Of a stretch of 64,000 nucleotides of DNA, positions 16,394 to 26,095 are shown in pieces. The stretch is taken from positions 403,686 through 467,685 of the forward strand of contig NZ_JACFTB010000005.1 in assembly GCF_014281965.1 (NCBI RefSeq), in the 5' to 3' direction. A program made the translations under genes and the position numbers. Positions within the stretch are counted from its first letter, which is position 1. Every line of letters begins with the position of its first letter. The notes below the pieces were generated by a model. It did no database searches, was not told the origin of the DNA, and was given only the letters and a program-made list of their open reading frames with translations. This DNA comes from Rhodococcus sp. BP22 (GTDB lineage Bacteria > Actinomycetota > Actinomycetes > Mycobacteriales > Mycobacteriaceae).

Positions 16394-17149
16394 GTGAGTA
16401 CTTCTCTGGCAGAACCCGGTATCCCGCTGGCGGTGTTGTGCGTCGTCATGGCACTGCTGGCGGCGATCGTCTATCGGGTTTCAGGTATCGGACCGTCCTT
16501 TACCGTCCCTGCCGCCGCTCTGCGCGGCGTCGCGCAGCTGGCAGCTGTGTCGCTCGTACTCACGGCCGCTCTCGAGTACCTGTGGTCATCGCTCCTCGTC
16601 CTGCTGGCAATGTTCGTCGCGGCCGCATTCACCTCGGCTCGGCGATCGGAGTCGGGCCTCTCCGGATCGTGGCTCGCGATACCACTCGCCGCCGGGATCG
16701 GCGTCGTGGTTCCGCTGTGTCTGATGACGGGGGTTGTTCCAGCACAAGGGATTGCAATAGTGCCGGTGGGTGGAATCATTCTCGGCGGCACGATGATCGC
16801 GACATCTCTTTCCGCGCGCAGGTCTCTCGACGCTCTCTCTCAGCGGCGTGGTGAAGTCGAGGCGGCCCTGAGCCTTGGGCTCAGTGAACGAGATTCACGG
16901 TTGGAAGTAATTCGACCGACGGCCGCCGATGCGCTTCTACCCGGACTGGATCAAACGAGGACAGTCGGCCTCGTTACGCTGCCGGGCGCATTCGTCGGAG
17001 TGCTATTGGCCAGTGGGTCTGCCATTCAGGCCGGAGCGGTTCAGATTCTCGTTCTGGTCGGCATACTCTTGGCGCAGAGCTTGGCGGCGTCGTTGACCGT
17101 CGAATTCGTGGCGCGCGGTTACGTGCAGCGCTCCCCGCGAGTCAAGTAG
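16394..17149 (+). CDS. FetB-like (UPF0014) ABC permease without adjacent ATPase
   Basis: A 251-residue membrane protein with about seven hydrophobic segments. It matches the FetB/YbbM permease family: VAQLAAVSLVLTAALEY, VPVGGIILGGTMIATSLSARRS, the EVEAALSLGLSERDS coupling helix, and GLVTLPGAFVGVLLASGSA. In E. coli FetAB exports iron and protects against oxidative stress. Its ATPase partner FetA is not encoded nearby, so it is an orphan or borrows an ATPase. The GTG start at 16394 is 39 bp after the siderophore-interacting gene, consistent with the iron theme. The stop overlaps the convergent exporter gene by 8 bp. Confidence 0.82.
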   Translation: MSTSLAEPGIPLAVLCVVMALLAAIVYRVSGIGPSFTVPAAALRGVAQLAAVSLVLTAALEYLWSSLLVLLAMFVAAAFTSARRSESGLSGSWLAIPLAAGIGVVVPLCLMTGVVPAQGIAIVPVGGIILGGTMIATSLSARRSLDALSQRRGEVEAALSLGLSERDSRLEVIRPTAADALLPGLDQTRTVGLVTLPGAFVGVLLASGSAIQAGAVQILVLVGILLAQSLAASLTVEFVARGYVQRSPRVK

Positions 17150-18551
17150 TCACCTTCTTCGGCATGAACAACGCAGCCACAGCCATCAGCACGGCCGCTG
17201 CCGCCACCCCGAGAAAGACCACGTGGATGGCGTCGGACAGCTGTTGTGGATCGGGTTCGCCCGGGCCGGAGATCCGAGAGTTGACGATGGCTCCGAAGAT
17301 TGCGACGCCGACGGCACTTCCGATCGATCGCGCAAACATGTTGGTGGCGGTGACGACGCCACGTTCGGACCATTCGACGCTCGATTGCGCGGCGATGAGG
17401 GTGGGACTTGCGATCAACCCCATGCCGAGACCGATGACGAAACACACGACAGCAATCTGCCAGATTGCGCTCCCGGAACCGATGAACGTCGACGCCACCG
17501 CACCTACGAGGGCGATGGACGCGCCGGTCAACGCGGTCGTGCGGAAGCCGAACCGGAGATAGAGCCTGCCCGATTGCGAGGCCGCGATCGGCCATCCGAG
17601 GGTGAGGGTCGCGAGTGCGAAGCCCGCCACGATCGCACCGGTTCCGAGTACCCCTTGGACGAAGGTCGGTACATACGAGGTCAGGCCCAGAACCAGCGCT
17701 CCGACGAGCAACGAGATGACGCTACTGACCACGAGGACTCGCCGGGTGAAGACCCACAACGGCAGAATTGGCTCGGGCACTCGCGTCTGCACCCATGCGA
17801 ACAATGTGAGTGCGAGGACACCTACGGAAAAGATCGAGAGACTGATCGGCGACACCCATGACCACGACTGCCCGCCTTCGAGCAGACCCAGCAGCATCAG
17901 TGCTGCACCCGTGGTGAGCAGCCCCGCTCCGAGGTAGTCGATCTTCGGCCTCGTCCGTTCTACGGCACCCTCGTGGAACTTGGTGATCAGCATCCACGCT
18001 GCGAGCAGACACAACGGGATGTTGACGAAGAAGATCCAGCGCCACGACAGGTATTCGGAGAAGACGCCACCGAGGGCCGGGCCCAGCACCGCCGACATGG
18101 CCCAGACGCTCGCGAGATATCCCTGTGCTTTTGCGCGTTCGGCCAACGTGTAAATGTCACCGGCGATGGTGATCGACATCGGCTGCACGGCGCCCGCACC
18201 GAGACCCTGGACCGCTCGAAAAGCGATCAGTGCCGGCATGCTCCACGCCAGTCCGCACAGAATCGAACCGAGCAGGAAGACACCGATTCCGAACAGCATG
18301 ATCTTCTTGCGTCCGAACAGGTCGGACAACTTGCCGTACAGCGGCACCGACACGGCCTGGGCGAGCAGGTATATCGAGAACAACCACGGGAACTGACCGA
18401 ATCCGCCGAGGTCGCCGACGATGGTCAGCACCGCGGTGGCGATGATCGTGGAGTCCAACGCAACCAGCGATGTGCTGAGCATCAACGCGATGAGTACGGG
18501 CCCGCGTTCGGACCGGAAGCCGACATCGGCGACTTCGTTGTTCGTTGCCAT
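17142..18551 (-). CDS. MFS drug exporter, DHA2 (14-TMS, EmrB/QacA) family
   Basis: A 469-residue proton-driven exporter. Family motifs are visible: LVALDSTIIATAVLTIVGDLG in helix 1 (motif D1), LSDLFGRKKIML (motif A), RAVQGLGAGAVQP (motif B) and AVLGPALGGVFSEYLSWRWIFFVNIP (motif C and the following loop, typical of DHA antiporters). The helix count and length fit DHA2 proteins. An EmrB-like gene occupies this place next to purC in M. tuberculosis (Rv0783c). It is divergent from purC. The substrate cannot be predicted. Confidence 0.92.
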   Translation of the reverse strand: MATNNEVADVGFRSERGPVLIALMLSTSLVALDSTIIATAVLTIVGDLGGFGQFPWLFSIYLLAQAVSVPLYGKLSDLFGRKKIMLFGIGVFLLGSILCGLAWSMPALIAFRAVQGLGAGAVQPMSITIAGDIYTLAERAKAQGYLASVWAMSAVLGPALGGVFSEYLSWRWIFFVNIPLCLLAAWMLITKFHEGAVERTRPKIDYLGAGLLTTGAALMLLGLLEGGQSWSWVSPISLSIFSVGVLALTLFAWVQTRVPEPILPLWVFTRRVLVVSSVISLLVGALVLGLTSYVPTFVQGVLGTGAIVAGFALATLTLGWPIAASQSGRLYLRFGFRTTALTGASIALVGAVASTFIGSGSAIWQIAVVCFVIGLGMGLIASPTLIAAQSSVEWSERGVVTATNMFARSIGSAVGVAIFGAIVNSRISGPGEPDPQQLSDAIHVVFLGVAAAAVLMAVAALFMPKKVTT

Positions 18552-18601
18552 TGCGGTTCATTGTTCTCCCGTCGCCGGGAGAGCGCGCAATCAGGCCCAG
18601 A

Positions 18602-18607
18602 TAGGGT
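18602..18607 (+). promoter_or_regulatory. Putative leaderless -10 box of purC
   Basis: TAGGGT fits TANNNT and lies 6 nt before the GTG start of purC. No ribosome site precedes the start, in line with a leaderless message. Confidence 0.4.
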
Positions 18608-18613
18608 GATTAG

Positions 18614-19498
18614 GTGCGCCCAACTCTTGATAGCTATCAGCATCTGGCCGGCGGCAAGGTTCGCGATCTCTATATCGTCGACGACGACCACCTGCTTCTC
18701 GTCGCCAGCGACCGCATCTCCGCCTACGACCACGTCCTCGATACCCCGATCCCCGACAAGGGCAGGGTCCTGACGGCGATGAGCGTGTTCTTCTTCGACC
18801 AGCTCGGCGGGGTGAATCATCTCGCCGGTGATCCGCTCGACGAGCGGATCCCGCAGGAACTCCTCGGGCGGGCCCTGGTGGTGAAGAAGCTGCAGATGGT
18901 CCCGATCGAGTGCGTCGTCCGTGGTTATCTGACGGGTTCGGGATTGTCGGACTACCGCAGCACCGGCGCGGTATGCGGAGTCGAACTGCCACCGGGCCTC
19001 GTCGAATCCTCCAAGCTGGACGAGCCCATCTTCACTCCGGCCGCCAAGGCAGCGATGGGGGAGCACGACGAGAACGTGGACTTCCAGACCGTCATCGATC
19101 AGGTCGGGGAAGCGCTTGCGTTCAAGCTTCGCTCGGAAGCCCTCGAGATCTACATCAGTGCCGCTAATTTTGCGCTCGATCGTGGAATCATTTTGGCCGA
19201 CACCAAGTTCGAGTTCGGTCTCGACCGTGACGGCAACCTCGTACTCGCAGACGAGGTTCTCACTCCCGACTCCTCGCGCTACTGGCCCGCCGACGGCTAC
19301 GCCGAAGGCCGGGTGCAGCCGAGTTTCGACAAGCAGTACGTCCGTGACTGGCTCACCGGTGAATCCGGCTGGGACCGCCATGGGCAGACCCCACCGCCGC
19401 CACTTCCAGACGAAGTCGTCGCAGCGACACGCGCACGTTACATCGAGGCCTACGAACGCATTTCGGGTCTGAACTTCGAAGATTGGGTCAAGCCATGA
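18614..19498 (+). CDS. purC: Phosphoribosylaminoimidazole-succinocarboxamide synthase (SAICAR synthetase)
   Basis: Joins aspartate to CAIR with ATP in purine synthesis. The 294-residue monomer-type enzyme shows [28 protein letters not shown] at the N-terminus, [13 protein letters not shown], and the ADTKFEFGL and [13 protein letters not shown] blocks that bind metal and substrate. Length and motifs match the bacterial/yeast type. The GTG start follows a TANNNT box by 6 nt. The stop overlaps the ATG of the peptidase gene (ATGA), so purC and ptrB are translationally coupled, an arrangement also present in M. tuberculosis. Confidence 0.95.
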   Translation: MRPTLDSYQHLAGGKVRDLYIVDDDHLLLVASDRISAYDHVLDTPIPDKGRVLTAMSVFFFDQLGGVNHLAGDPLDERIPQELLGRALVVKKLQMVPIECVVRGYLTGSGLSDYRSTGAVCGVELPPGLVESSKLDEPIFTPAAKAAMGEHDENVDFQTVIDQVGEALAFKLRSEALEIYISAANFALDRGIILADTKFEFGLDRDGNLVLADEVLTPDSSRYWPADGYAEGRVQPSFDKQYVRDWLTGESGWDRHGQTPPPPLPDEVVAATRARYIEAYERISGLNFEDWVKP

Positions 19499-21642
19499 CA
19501 CTCACACCGCCGATCGCCAAGAAGGTTCCGCTGAAACGAACCCATCATGGCGATACCTTCGTGGACAATTACGAATGGTTGCGTGACAAGGACGACGCCG
19601 AGGTCATCGCCTACCTCGAAGCCGAGAATGCGTACACCGAGCAGGAGACCGCCGGGCTGGCCGAGCTGCGGGGGCAGATATTCGACGAGATCAAATCGCG
19701 CACGCAGGAAACCGATCTGTCGGTTCCGACGCGGATGGGCAACTGGTGGTACTACTCGCGCACACTCGAAGGGAAGTCGTACGGGCTCGAATGCCGTTGC
19801 CCGGTGGACTCACCCGACAACTGGACCCCGCCGACACTGTCGGCGGACACCGAGATCGCCGGTGAGCAGATCCTCCTCGACTGTAATCTCGAAGCAGAAG
19901 GACACGACTTCCTCTCGCTCGGCGCCTTCTCGATCAGCCAGGACGGTAACCTGCTGGCCTACTCCACCGACACCGAGGGCGACGAGCGATACACGCTGCG
20001 TTTCAAGGACCTCTCGACCGGCGAACTGCTTCCCGACACGATCGAAAACGTCTCCACGGGTGCAACGTGGACTATCGATCACCGCCACGTCTTCTATCAA
20101 ACCGTCGATGAATCCTGGCGGCCGGACACCGTGTGGCGGCACACCCTCGGCACCCCTACCGAGCAGGACCAGAAGGTCTTCCACGAGCCCGACGAAAGCT
20201 ACTGGGTCGGTTTCGGATCCACACGCAGCGAAAAATACCTGATGATCTGGGTGGCGTCGAAGATCACCACCGAATACCTCGTCCTCGAATCCGCTGATCC
20301 GGAAGGCGAATTCCGCGTCGTTCTCCCGCGCGTCGACGGTGTCGAATACAGCGTCGAGCACGCCGTCGTGAAGGGTGAGGACCGGTTCCTCATCCAGCAC
20401 AACGGATCGGTGAACGGCTGGGGCACCGAAGGGGAGAAGGCCGAGAACTTCATGCTAGCCGAGGCCCCCGTCGACAATCCCGAGGACCAACGGATCCTCG
20501 TTCCACATCGCGCCGACGTTCGACTCGAGGACGTCGATGCGTTTGCCGACCACCTCGTACTGAACTATCGACGCGAGGCTCTGACGCGGTTGGCGATCTG
20601 GCCGCTCGACGAGAACGGTTACGGCGAATACGCGGAGATGACGTTCGACGAGGAGCTCTACACCGTCGGAGCGGGTTCCAACCCCGAGTGGAGTCAGCCT
20701 CTGCTGCGTCTGGTGTACACCTCGTTCATCACCCCCGCCAAGGTCTACGACTACGACCTCGCGACGGGGGAGATGATGCTGCGTAGGTCGAAGCCGGTAT
20801 TGGGCGACTTCGACGCGAACGACTATGTCCAGCATCGCGAGTGGGCCACTGCCGCGGATGGAACTCGAATTCCGTTGTCGGTCGTCCTACGCAAGGATGT
20901 GCCGGATGGGCCCGCTCCGACGTTGCTGTACGGCTACGGTTCGTACGAGGCGAGCATGGATCCGTCCTTCTCGGTCGCCCGGCTCTCGCTGCTGGATCGG
21001 GGCATCGTGTTCGTCGTCGCGCACGTTCGCGGCGGCGGCGAAATGGGTAGAGCGTGGTACGACAACGGCAAGACCCTGACGAAGAAGAACACCTTCACCG
21101 ACTTCGTCGCTGCCGCACAGTATTTGATCGACAGCGGTCGTACCTCGCCGCAGCATCTCGTCGCCGACGGGGGAAGCGCCGGTGGCCTGCTGATGGGCGC
21201 GGTCGCGAACCTCGCACCCGAACTGTTCAACGGGATCCTCACCAATGTACCCTTCGTCGATCCCTTGACCTCGATCCTCGACCCATCACTTCCATTGACC
21301 GTCATCGAATGGGACGAATGGGGTAATCCGTTGGCAGACCGGGAGGTGTACGAGTACATGAAGTCCTACAGCCCCTACGAGAACGTCGAGGCGAAGGACT
21401 ATCCGAGCATCCTGGCGATCACCTCGATCAACGACACCCGGGTGCTGTACGTCGAGCCGGCAAAATGGGTTGCTGCGCTGCGCGCTACGAAGACCGGCGA
21501 CTCCGACCTACTGCTCAAGACCGAAATGAGTGCGGGCCACGGTGGCGTCAGCGGGCGCTACGGGAAGTGGAAGGAAGCAGCCTTCGAGTACGCCTGGATC
21601 GTGGACAAGACAGGCGGTTCGCTCGACTACCGCCAGAGGTAA
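19495..21642 (+). CDS. ptrB: S9A family oligopeptidase B
   Basis: A cytoplasmic prolyl-oligopeptidase-family serine peptidase that cuts short peptides, usually after basic residues. The 715-residue protein has an N-terminal beta-propeller (about 75-420) and a C-terminal alpha/beta-hydrolase domain. The nucleophile is Ser561 in [13 protein letters not shown]; the Asp lies in [18 protein letters not shown] and the His in [12 protein letters not shown]. The oxyanion and lid region [18 protein letters not shown] is intact. The start is the ATG overlapping the purC stop. In M. tuberculosis the gene is split into ptrBa and ptrBb, whereas here it is whole. The 3' end overlaps the convergent regulator by 16 bp. 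Confidence 0.95.
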   Translation: MTLTPPIAKKVPLKRTHHGDTFVDNYEWLRDKDDAEVIAYLEAENAYTEQETAGLAELRGQIFDEIKSRTQETDLSVPTRMGNWWYYSRTLEGKSYGLECRCPVDSPDNWTPPTLSADTEIAGEQILLDCNLEAEGHDFLSLGAFSISQDGNLLAYSTDTEGDERYTLRFKDLSTGELLPDTIENVSTGATWTIDHRHVFYQTVDESWRPDTVWRHTLGTPTEQDQKVFHEPDESYWVGFGSTRSEKYLMIWVASKITTEYLVLESADPEGEFRVVLPRVDGVEYSVEHAVVKGEDRFLIQHNGSVNGWGTEGEKAENFMLAEAPVDNPEDQRILVPHRADVRLEDVDAFADHLVLNYRREALTRLAIWPLDENGYGEYAEMTFDEELYTVGAGSNPEWSQPLLRLVYTSFITPAKVYDYDLATGEMMLRRSKPVLGDFDANDYVQHREWATAADGTRIPLSVVLRKDVPDGPAPTLLYGYGSYEASMDPSFSVARLSLLDRGIVFVVAHVRGGGEMGRAWYDNGKTLTKKNTFTDFVAAAQYLIDSGRTSPQHLVADGGSAGGLLMGAVANLAPELFNGILTNVPFVDPLTSILDPSLPLTVIEWDEWGNPLADREVYEYMKSYSPYENVEAKDYPSILAITSINDTRVLYVEPAKWVAALRATKTGDSDLLLKTEMSAGHGGVSGRYGKWKEAAFEYAWIVDKTGGSLDYRQR

Positions 21643-22307
21643 CGGACCTGCGGTCGACCCGCTTTACCGTATTCGGTGATGCGGGTGACCAGTCCGTCGT
21701 CGGCTAGGCGCTCGAGGTACCGCCAGGCCGTTACTCGCGACACCCCGCCCGCCTGGGCGACCTCGGAGGCGTTCAGGCCGTCGGGCGCCTGTCGGACGAT
21801 GGCGGTGATGCCGTCCATCGTCTGTGGCGCAATGCCTTTGGGTGTGGAGGCGCGCTCGTCGGCGATACGCAGATGGGACATGGCGCGGTCGATGTCGCGT
21901 TGACTGGCTGCACTCTTACCCGCAGGCAGCGCGTCGTGAAATTCGCGATACCGCTCGAGCTTGTCGCGGAACGCAGCGAACGTGAACGGCTTGAGGAGAT
22001 ACAGAACGACACCGTGGGCGACCGCGGACCGCACGACCGAGAGATCACGCTCGGACGTGATGGCGATGACGTCCGGGCTCGGACGCAGACCGCCCAGAGC
22101 GGCGGCCACGTCGATGCCGTTGGCGTCGGGCAGGCCGATGTCGAGGAGGACGAGATCTATGGGTTCCTCGGCTCGGCTTGCCGCGCGCATGGCACCGTGT
22201 CCGCTGTGCGCGACGGCGGCGACAGTGAAACCGGGAACTCGGTCGACATAGCTTCGGTGCGCCTCGGCGATCAGCGGTTCGTCGTCCACGATAAGGACCC
22301 TGATCAC
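21627..22307 (-). CDS. Response regulator, CitB/DcuR type
   Basis: A 226-residue two-component regulator. The receiver domain (about 1-120) shows MIRVLIVDDEPLIAEAHRSYV with the acidic pocket, the phosphoacceptor Asp in IDLVLLDIGLPDANGID, the conserved Thr/Ser in AITSERD and the Lys in LLKPFTFAAF. The C-terminal part carries a helix-turn-helix (LNASEVAQAGGVSRVTAWRYLERL), typical of DcuR/CitB regulators of C4-dicarboxylate and citrate use. The start overlaps the kinase stop by 4 bp. It very likely controls dctA, encoded on the other side of the kinase gene. Confidence 0.92.
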   Translation of the reverse strand: MIRVLIVDDEPLIAEAHRSYVDRVPGFTVAAVAHSGHGAMRAASRAEEPIDLVLLDIGLPDANGIDVAAALGGLRPSPDVIAITSERDLSVVRSAVAHGVVLYLLKPFTFAAFRDKLERYREFHDALPAGKSAASQRDIDRAMSHLRIADERASTPKGIAPQTMDGITAIVRQAPDGLNASEVAQAGGVSRVTAWRYLERLADDGLVTRITEYGKAGRPQVRYLWR

Positions 22308-23857
22308 GACCGGTCTCCGGACGGGATGCGAGCGAGAAGCACCGAACCGTAGGTGAGTGCGGTGGTCAACTCCCCGCGGTGGCGCTTGACGATCTGGGTG
22401 ACCAACGCGAGTCCGAGTCCACGGGTATCGGCTTTCGTCGAATAGCCGCGAGTCATTGCCGTACGCAGCGTTTCCGGTGACATTCCGGGGCCGCTGTCGG
22501 CCACACGAACGATGAGGACCTCATCGGAGTCACGGACCGTCACTTCGACCCACGGTTGTTCGGATTCTTTCGAGGCATCGATCGCATTGTCTATCAGATT
22601 TCCCACCACGGTCACCAATTCGCGCGGCGTCAGCACGCCCACGAGTCCGAGCGCAGTGTCCTCGGTGACGGTCAGTTCCACGCCTTGTTCGCCGGCCTGA
22701 CTCATCTTGCCGAGCAGCAGTGCCGCTAGCGCGGGTTCCTGCACGGATGCCATCAATCGGTCGATCAGATGTTGTGACAACTCCAGGTCCGCAGTTGCGA
22801 ACTCGACAGCTTCTTCGGAGCGGCCGAGTTCGACCATGGTGATGACCGTGTGCAGACGGTTCGCCGATTCATGGGCCTGCGACCGGAGCGATTCGGCGAA
22901 GCTGCGGACCGAATCGAGTTCGCCCATGATGTTCTGCAGTTCGGTGCGGTCACGGATGCTGAGGACCTGGCCGAGCCGAGTGCCCTCCCACATCACCGGA
23001 TCCTGATTGACGAACAGGACCCTGGAATCGGTGAGATGAAGTTCGCCGCGGACGATTCCGGTGTCCATCGACTGCATCGACTCCGGCAGCGAGGCCCGCG
23101 TCACCGGCCCATCCGAGAGGTCGAGAAGTCGACGCGCTTCGTCGTTGACGAGTTCGGCACTGTCACCCTCGCCGAACACCACCAGTCCTTCCCCGATCGA
23201 ATGCAGCACGGCATCGTGATGGCCGTACATGGTGCGCAACTGCGCAGGAGCCATTCCCAGGGTCTGCCGTCGGAGGCGTCGAGCGAGGAGCACGGATCCT
23301 GCTGCAGCGGCGGCGAATCCGGCAAGTACGACGGCGAAGATCATGGGTAGACCACGAACGAACTGTTCGCTGATCTTCGCGCGGGTGACGCCTGCCGATA
23401 CGAGGCCGACGATGTTTCCCGAGGTGTCGATGACCGGGGTGACCGAACGGATCGACGGACCGAGCGACCCGACGTACGTCTCGGTGATGGTCTCACCGCG
23501 CAGAGCGCCATCGATGTTGCCGCTGAACGGTTTACCGATCAGGTCGACGGTCGTGTGCGTGAATCTGGTGCGGTCCGGTGCCATGACGACGATGAAGTCG
23601 ACGCCGGTGATCTTGCGGATGCGTTCGGTTTCGGGTTGTAGCCGAGCCGTCGGATTTTCGGAGGCAATAGCCAACGGCGTCGACGGTTCGTTGGCGATGC
23701 TGGCGGCTACCGCTACGACTACCCGGGATGTCGCTTCGTCACTGTTGGAGCGTTCGTTCAGGACGGTGAGGATGCCGCCTGCAGCGACGACGACAGCGAT
23801 GACCGCCAGCTGCAAGAGCAATACCTGCCCTGCCACGCTCGTCGGACGCTTGGCCAT
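22304..23857 (-). CDS. Sensor histidine kinase, CitA/DcuS type
   Basis: A membrane sensor of 517 residues. A first membrane helix (LLLQLAVIAVVVAAGGILTVL) and a second (about 175-195) flank an external PAS-like (PASC) domain: GVDFIVVMAPDRTRFTHTTVDLIGKPF, the usual carboxylate-sensing fold. A cytoplasmic PAS follows (HSIGEGLVVFGEGDSAELVNDEARRLL). The phosphoacceptor His is in SQAHESANRLHTVITMVELG, a SpoOB-like box, and the ATPase part shows VVGNLIDNAIDAS, VADSGPGMS and TRGLGLALVTQIVKRHRG. It sits in one operon with its regulator and is divergent from dctA. External C4-dicarboxylate is the expected signal. Confidence 0.93.
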   Translation of the reverse strand: MAKRPTSVAGQVLLLQLAVIAVVVAAGGILTVLNERSNSDEATSRVVVAVAASIANEPSTPLAIASENPTARLQPETERIRKITGVDFIVVMAPDRTRFTHTTVDLIGKPFSGNIDGALRGETITETYVGSLGPSIRSVTPVIDTSGNIVGLVSAGVTRAKISEQFVRGLPMIFAVVLAGFAAAAAGSVLLARRLRRQTLGMAPAQLRTMYGHHDAVLHSIGEGLVVFGEGDSAELVNDEARRLLDLSDGPVTRASLPESMQSMDTGIVRGELHLTDSRVLFVNQDPVMWEGTRLGQVLSIRDRTELQNIMGELDSVRSFAESLRSQAHESANRLHTVITMVELGRSEEAVEFATADLELSQHLIDRLMASVQEPALAALLLGKMSQAGEQGVELTVTEDTALGLVGVLTPRELVTVVGNLIDNAIDASKESEQPWVEVTVRDSDEVLIVRVADSGPGMSPETLRTAMTRGYSTKADTRGLGLALVTQIVKRHRGELTTALTYGSVLLARIPSGDRS

Positions 23858-23952
23858 GTCATGTCACCTCGAAGAAATAGTAGAACCATGAACAGAATGA
23901 ACGTATTCGTGACTGTGGCCTCGATCTGCACCAGCATCGTTCCCTAGCGCGG

Positions 23953-23968
23953 CGTGATCCACCTCACG
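23953..23968. promoter_or_regulatory. CRP/GlxR-like site upstream of dctA
   Basis: CGTGATCCACCTCACG has the half-sites GTGA and TCAC separated by 6 nt, as in CRP-family sites (TGTGA-N6-TCACA), with matching outer C/G. It ends 38 bp before dctA. cAMP-responsive GlxR/CRP control of a carbon-source transporter would be normal in actinobacteria. Confidence 0.5.
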
Positions 23969-24006
23969 CAGCACAAGTCGCAGATATAGCCGCAGAGGAC
24001 GTACCA

Positions 24007-25404
24007 ATGACTACCAGCATCGATGCTGACACAAGCCAGACCCCGCCGCCGAAACCCAAGGCGAAGCGGGACAAGACCCACTGGCTGTACATCGCCGTGA
24101 TCATCGCAGTCGTCGCCGGCGTCATCGTCGGTCTGCTGTGGAAGGAAGTCGGCGTCGATCTGGCGGTGCTCGGCACATTGTTCGTCAGTTTGATCAAGAT
24201 GATGATCAGCCCGGTCATCTTCTGCACCATCGTCCTCGGCATCGGATCGGTGCGAGCCGCAGCCAGCGTCGGCAAGGTCGGCGGACTCGCACTTGCCTAC
24301 TTCCTCACTATGTCGACCATCGCACTTGGTATCGGCATGGTCGTCGGCAACCTCATCCAGCCAGGCAGCGGGCTCAACATCCCGGCCAGTGGCGCAGGTG
24401 ACAAGTACGCGGCCACCGCGGAGGGCGCGGGCGGCACGATGGACTTCATCGCAGGCATCATCCCGGAGACGCTCCTGTCCTCGCTGACCGAAGGCTCGGT
24501 GCTGCAGACTCTGTTCGTAGCAATCCTCGTCGGCTTCGCCCTCCAAGCGATGGGCAAGCAGGGCGAAGGCATCCTCAAGGGCATCGGCGCAGTGCAGAAG
24601 CTCGTCTTCCGCATCCTGACGATGATCCTGTGGCTCGCCCCGATCGGTGCCTTCGGAGCCATCGCAGGCGTCGTCGGCGCGACCGGATTCGACGCCGTCA
24701 TCCAGCTCGGCACCCTGATGTTGGCGTTCTACATCACCTGCGCCATCTTCGTCTTCGGCTTCCTCGGCCTGATTCTTCGCTTCGTCGCAGGCTTCTCGAT
24801 CTTCAAGCTGGTCAAATACCTGGCCCGTGAATACCTGCTCATCGTCGCTACCAGCTCCTCCGAGTCGGCCCTGCCGCGGCTGATCGCCAAGATGGAGCAT
24901 GTCGGTGTCGAGCGCACCACCGTCGGAATCGTTGTCCCGACCGGATACTCGTTCAATCTGGACGGAACCGCCATCTACCTGACGATGGCGTCGATCTTCA
25001 TCGCCGACGCCATGAACCTGCCGCTGTCGATCCCTGAGCAGTTCTCCTTGTTGCTCTTCATGATCATTGCCAGCAAGGGTGCCGCAGGTGTCTCCGGCGC
25101 CGGTCTGGCCACGCTCGCCGGCGGCCTGCAAAGTCACCGTCCCGAGTTGCTCGACGGCATCGGCCTCATCGTCGGAATCGACCGCTTCATGTCCGAAGCT
25201 CGTGCTGTGACCAACTTCTCCGGCAACGCCGTCGCCACCCTGCTGGTGGGCACGTGGACCAAGACGATCGACGCATCCCGCGTCAAAACAGTTCTCGACG
25301 GCAACTTGCCGTTCGACGAGACCACCATGGTCGACGATCACCTTCCGGAGGACGACAAGCGTGTAGAGCGCGTCGAACTCGAGAAGGCCTCGGCCAGGGT
25401 CTGA
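24007..25404 (+). CDS. dctA: C4-dicarboxylate:cation symporter (DAACS family)
   Basis: Imports succinate, fumarate and malate with protons or sodium ions. The 465-residue protein has eight predicted helices and two re-entrant loops of the GltPh fold. Signature segments: FVSLIKMMISPVIFCTIVLGI, TSSSESALPRLIAKME (hairpin 1 serine-rich motif), VVPTGYSFNLDGTAIYLTMASIFIADA and SKGAAGVSGAGLATLA (hairpin 2), and VGIDRFMSEARAVTNFSGNAVA with the substrate-binding Arg and Asn. The ATG at 24007 is divergent from the CitA-type kinase gene; a CRP-like site lies between. A strong hairpin terminator follows. Confidence 0.95.
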   Translation: MTTSIDADTSQTPPPKPKAKRDKTHWLYIAVIIAVVAGVIVGLLWKEVGVDLAVLGTLFVSLIKMMISPVIFCTIVLGIGSVRAAASVGKVGGLALAYFLTMSTIALGIGMVVGNLIQPGSGLNIPASGAGDKYAATAEGAGGTMDFIAGIIPETLLSSLTEGSVLQTLFVAILVGFALQAMGKQGEGILKGIGAVQKLVFRILTMILWLAPIGAFGAIAGVVGATGFDAVIQLGTLMLAFYITCAIFVFGFLGLILRFVAGFSIFKLVKYLAREYLLIVATSSSESALPRLIAKMEHVGVERTTVGIVVPTGYSFNLDGTAIYLTMASIFIADAMNLPLSIPEQFSLLLFMIIASKGAAGVSGAGLATLAGGLQSHRPELLDGIGLIVGIDRFMSEARAVTNFSGNAVATLLVGTWTKTIDASRVKTVLDGNLPFDETTMVDDHLPEDDKRVERVELEKASARV

Positions 25405-25449
25405 TACCTGCCGGGCGACGCGCACCCCCCGTCGCCCGGTTCGGAAATG

Positions 25450-25485
25450 AAGAGAACGACCCTCGCGGAGGGTCGTTCTCTTTTC
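25450..25485 (+). terminator. Intrinsic terminator after dctA
   Basis: AAGAGAACGACCCTC (25450-25464) pairs perfectly with GAGGGTCGTTCTCTT (25468-25482) around a GCG loop, and a short T-rich end follows. It lies 45 bp after the dctA stop and isolates it from the peroxidase gene. Confidence 0.9.
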
Positions 25486-25533
25486 ATATGGTCGGTTCCC
25501 CTTCCCGCGATAACCACAGGTAAGTTCGTCGGC

Positions 25534-26040
<507 letters not shown>

Positions 26041-26095
26041 ACACGGTAAATGCTGATGTCGAGCCTCGTTCACCCTGGTGCGCGAGGCTCGAGTC

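Noticed and set aside
18565..18582. TCTCCCG/CGGGAGA hairpin upstream of the MFS gene as an operator
   Set aside because: A 7-bp stem is short for a GC-rich region and no regulator gene is adjacent; it could be chance.
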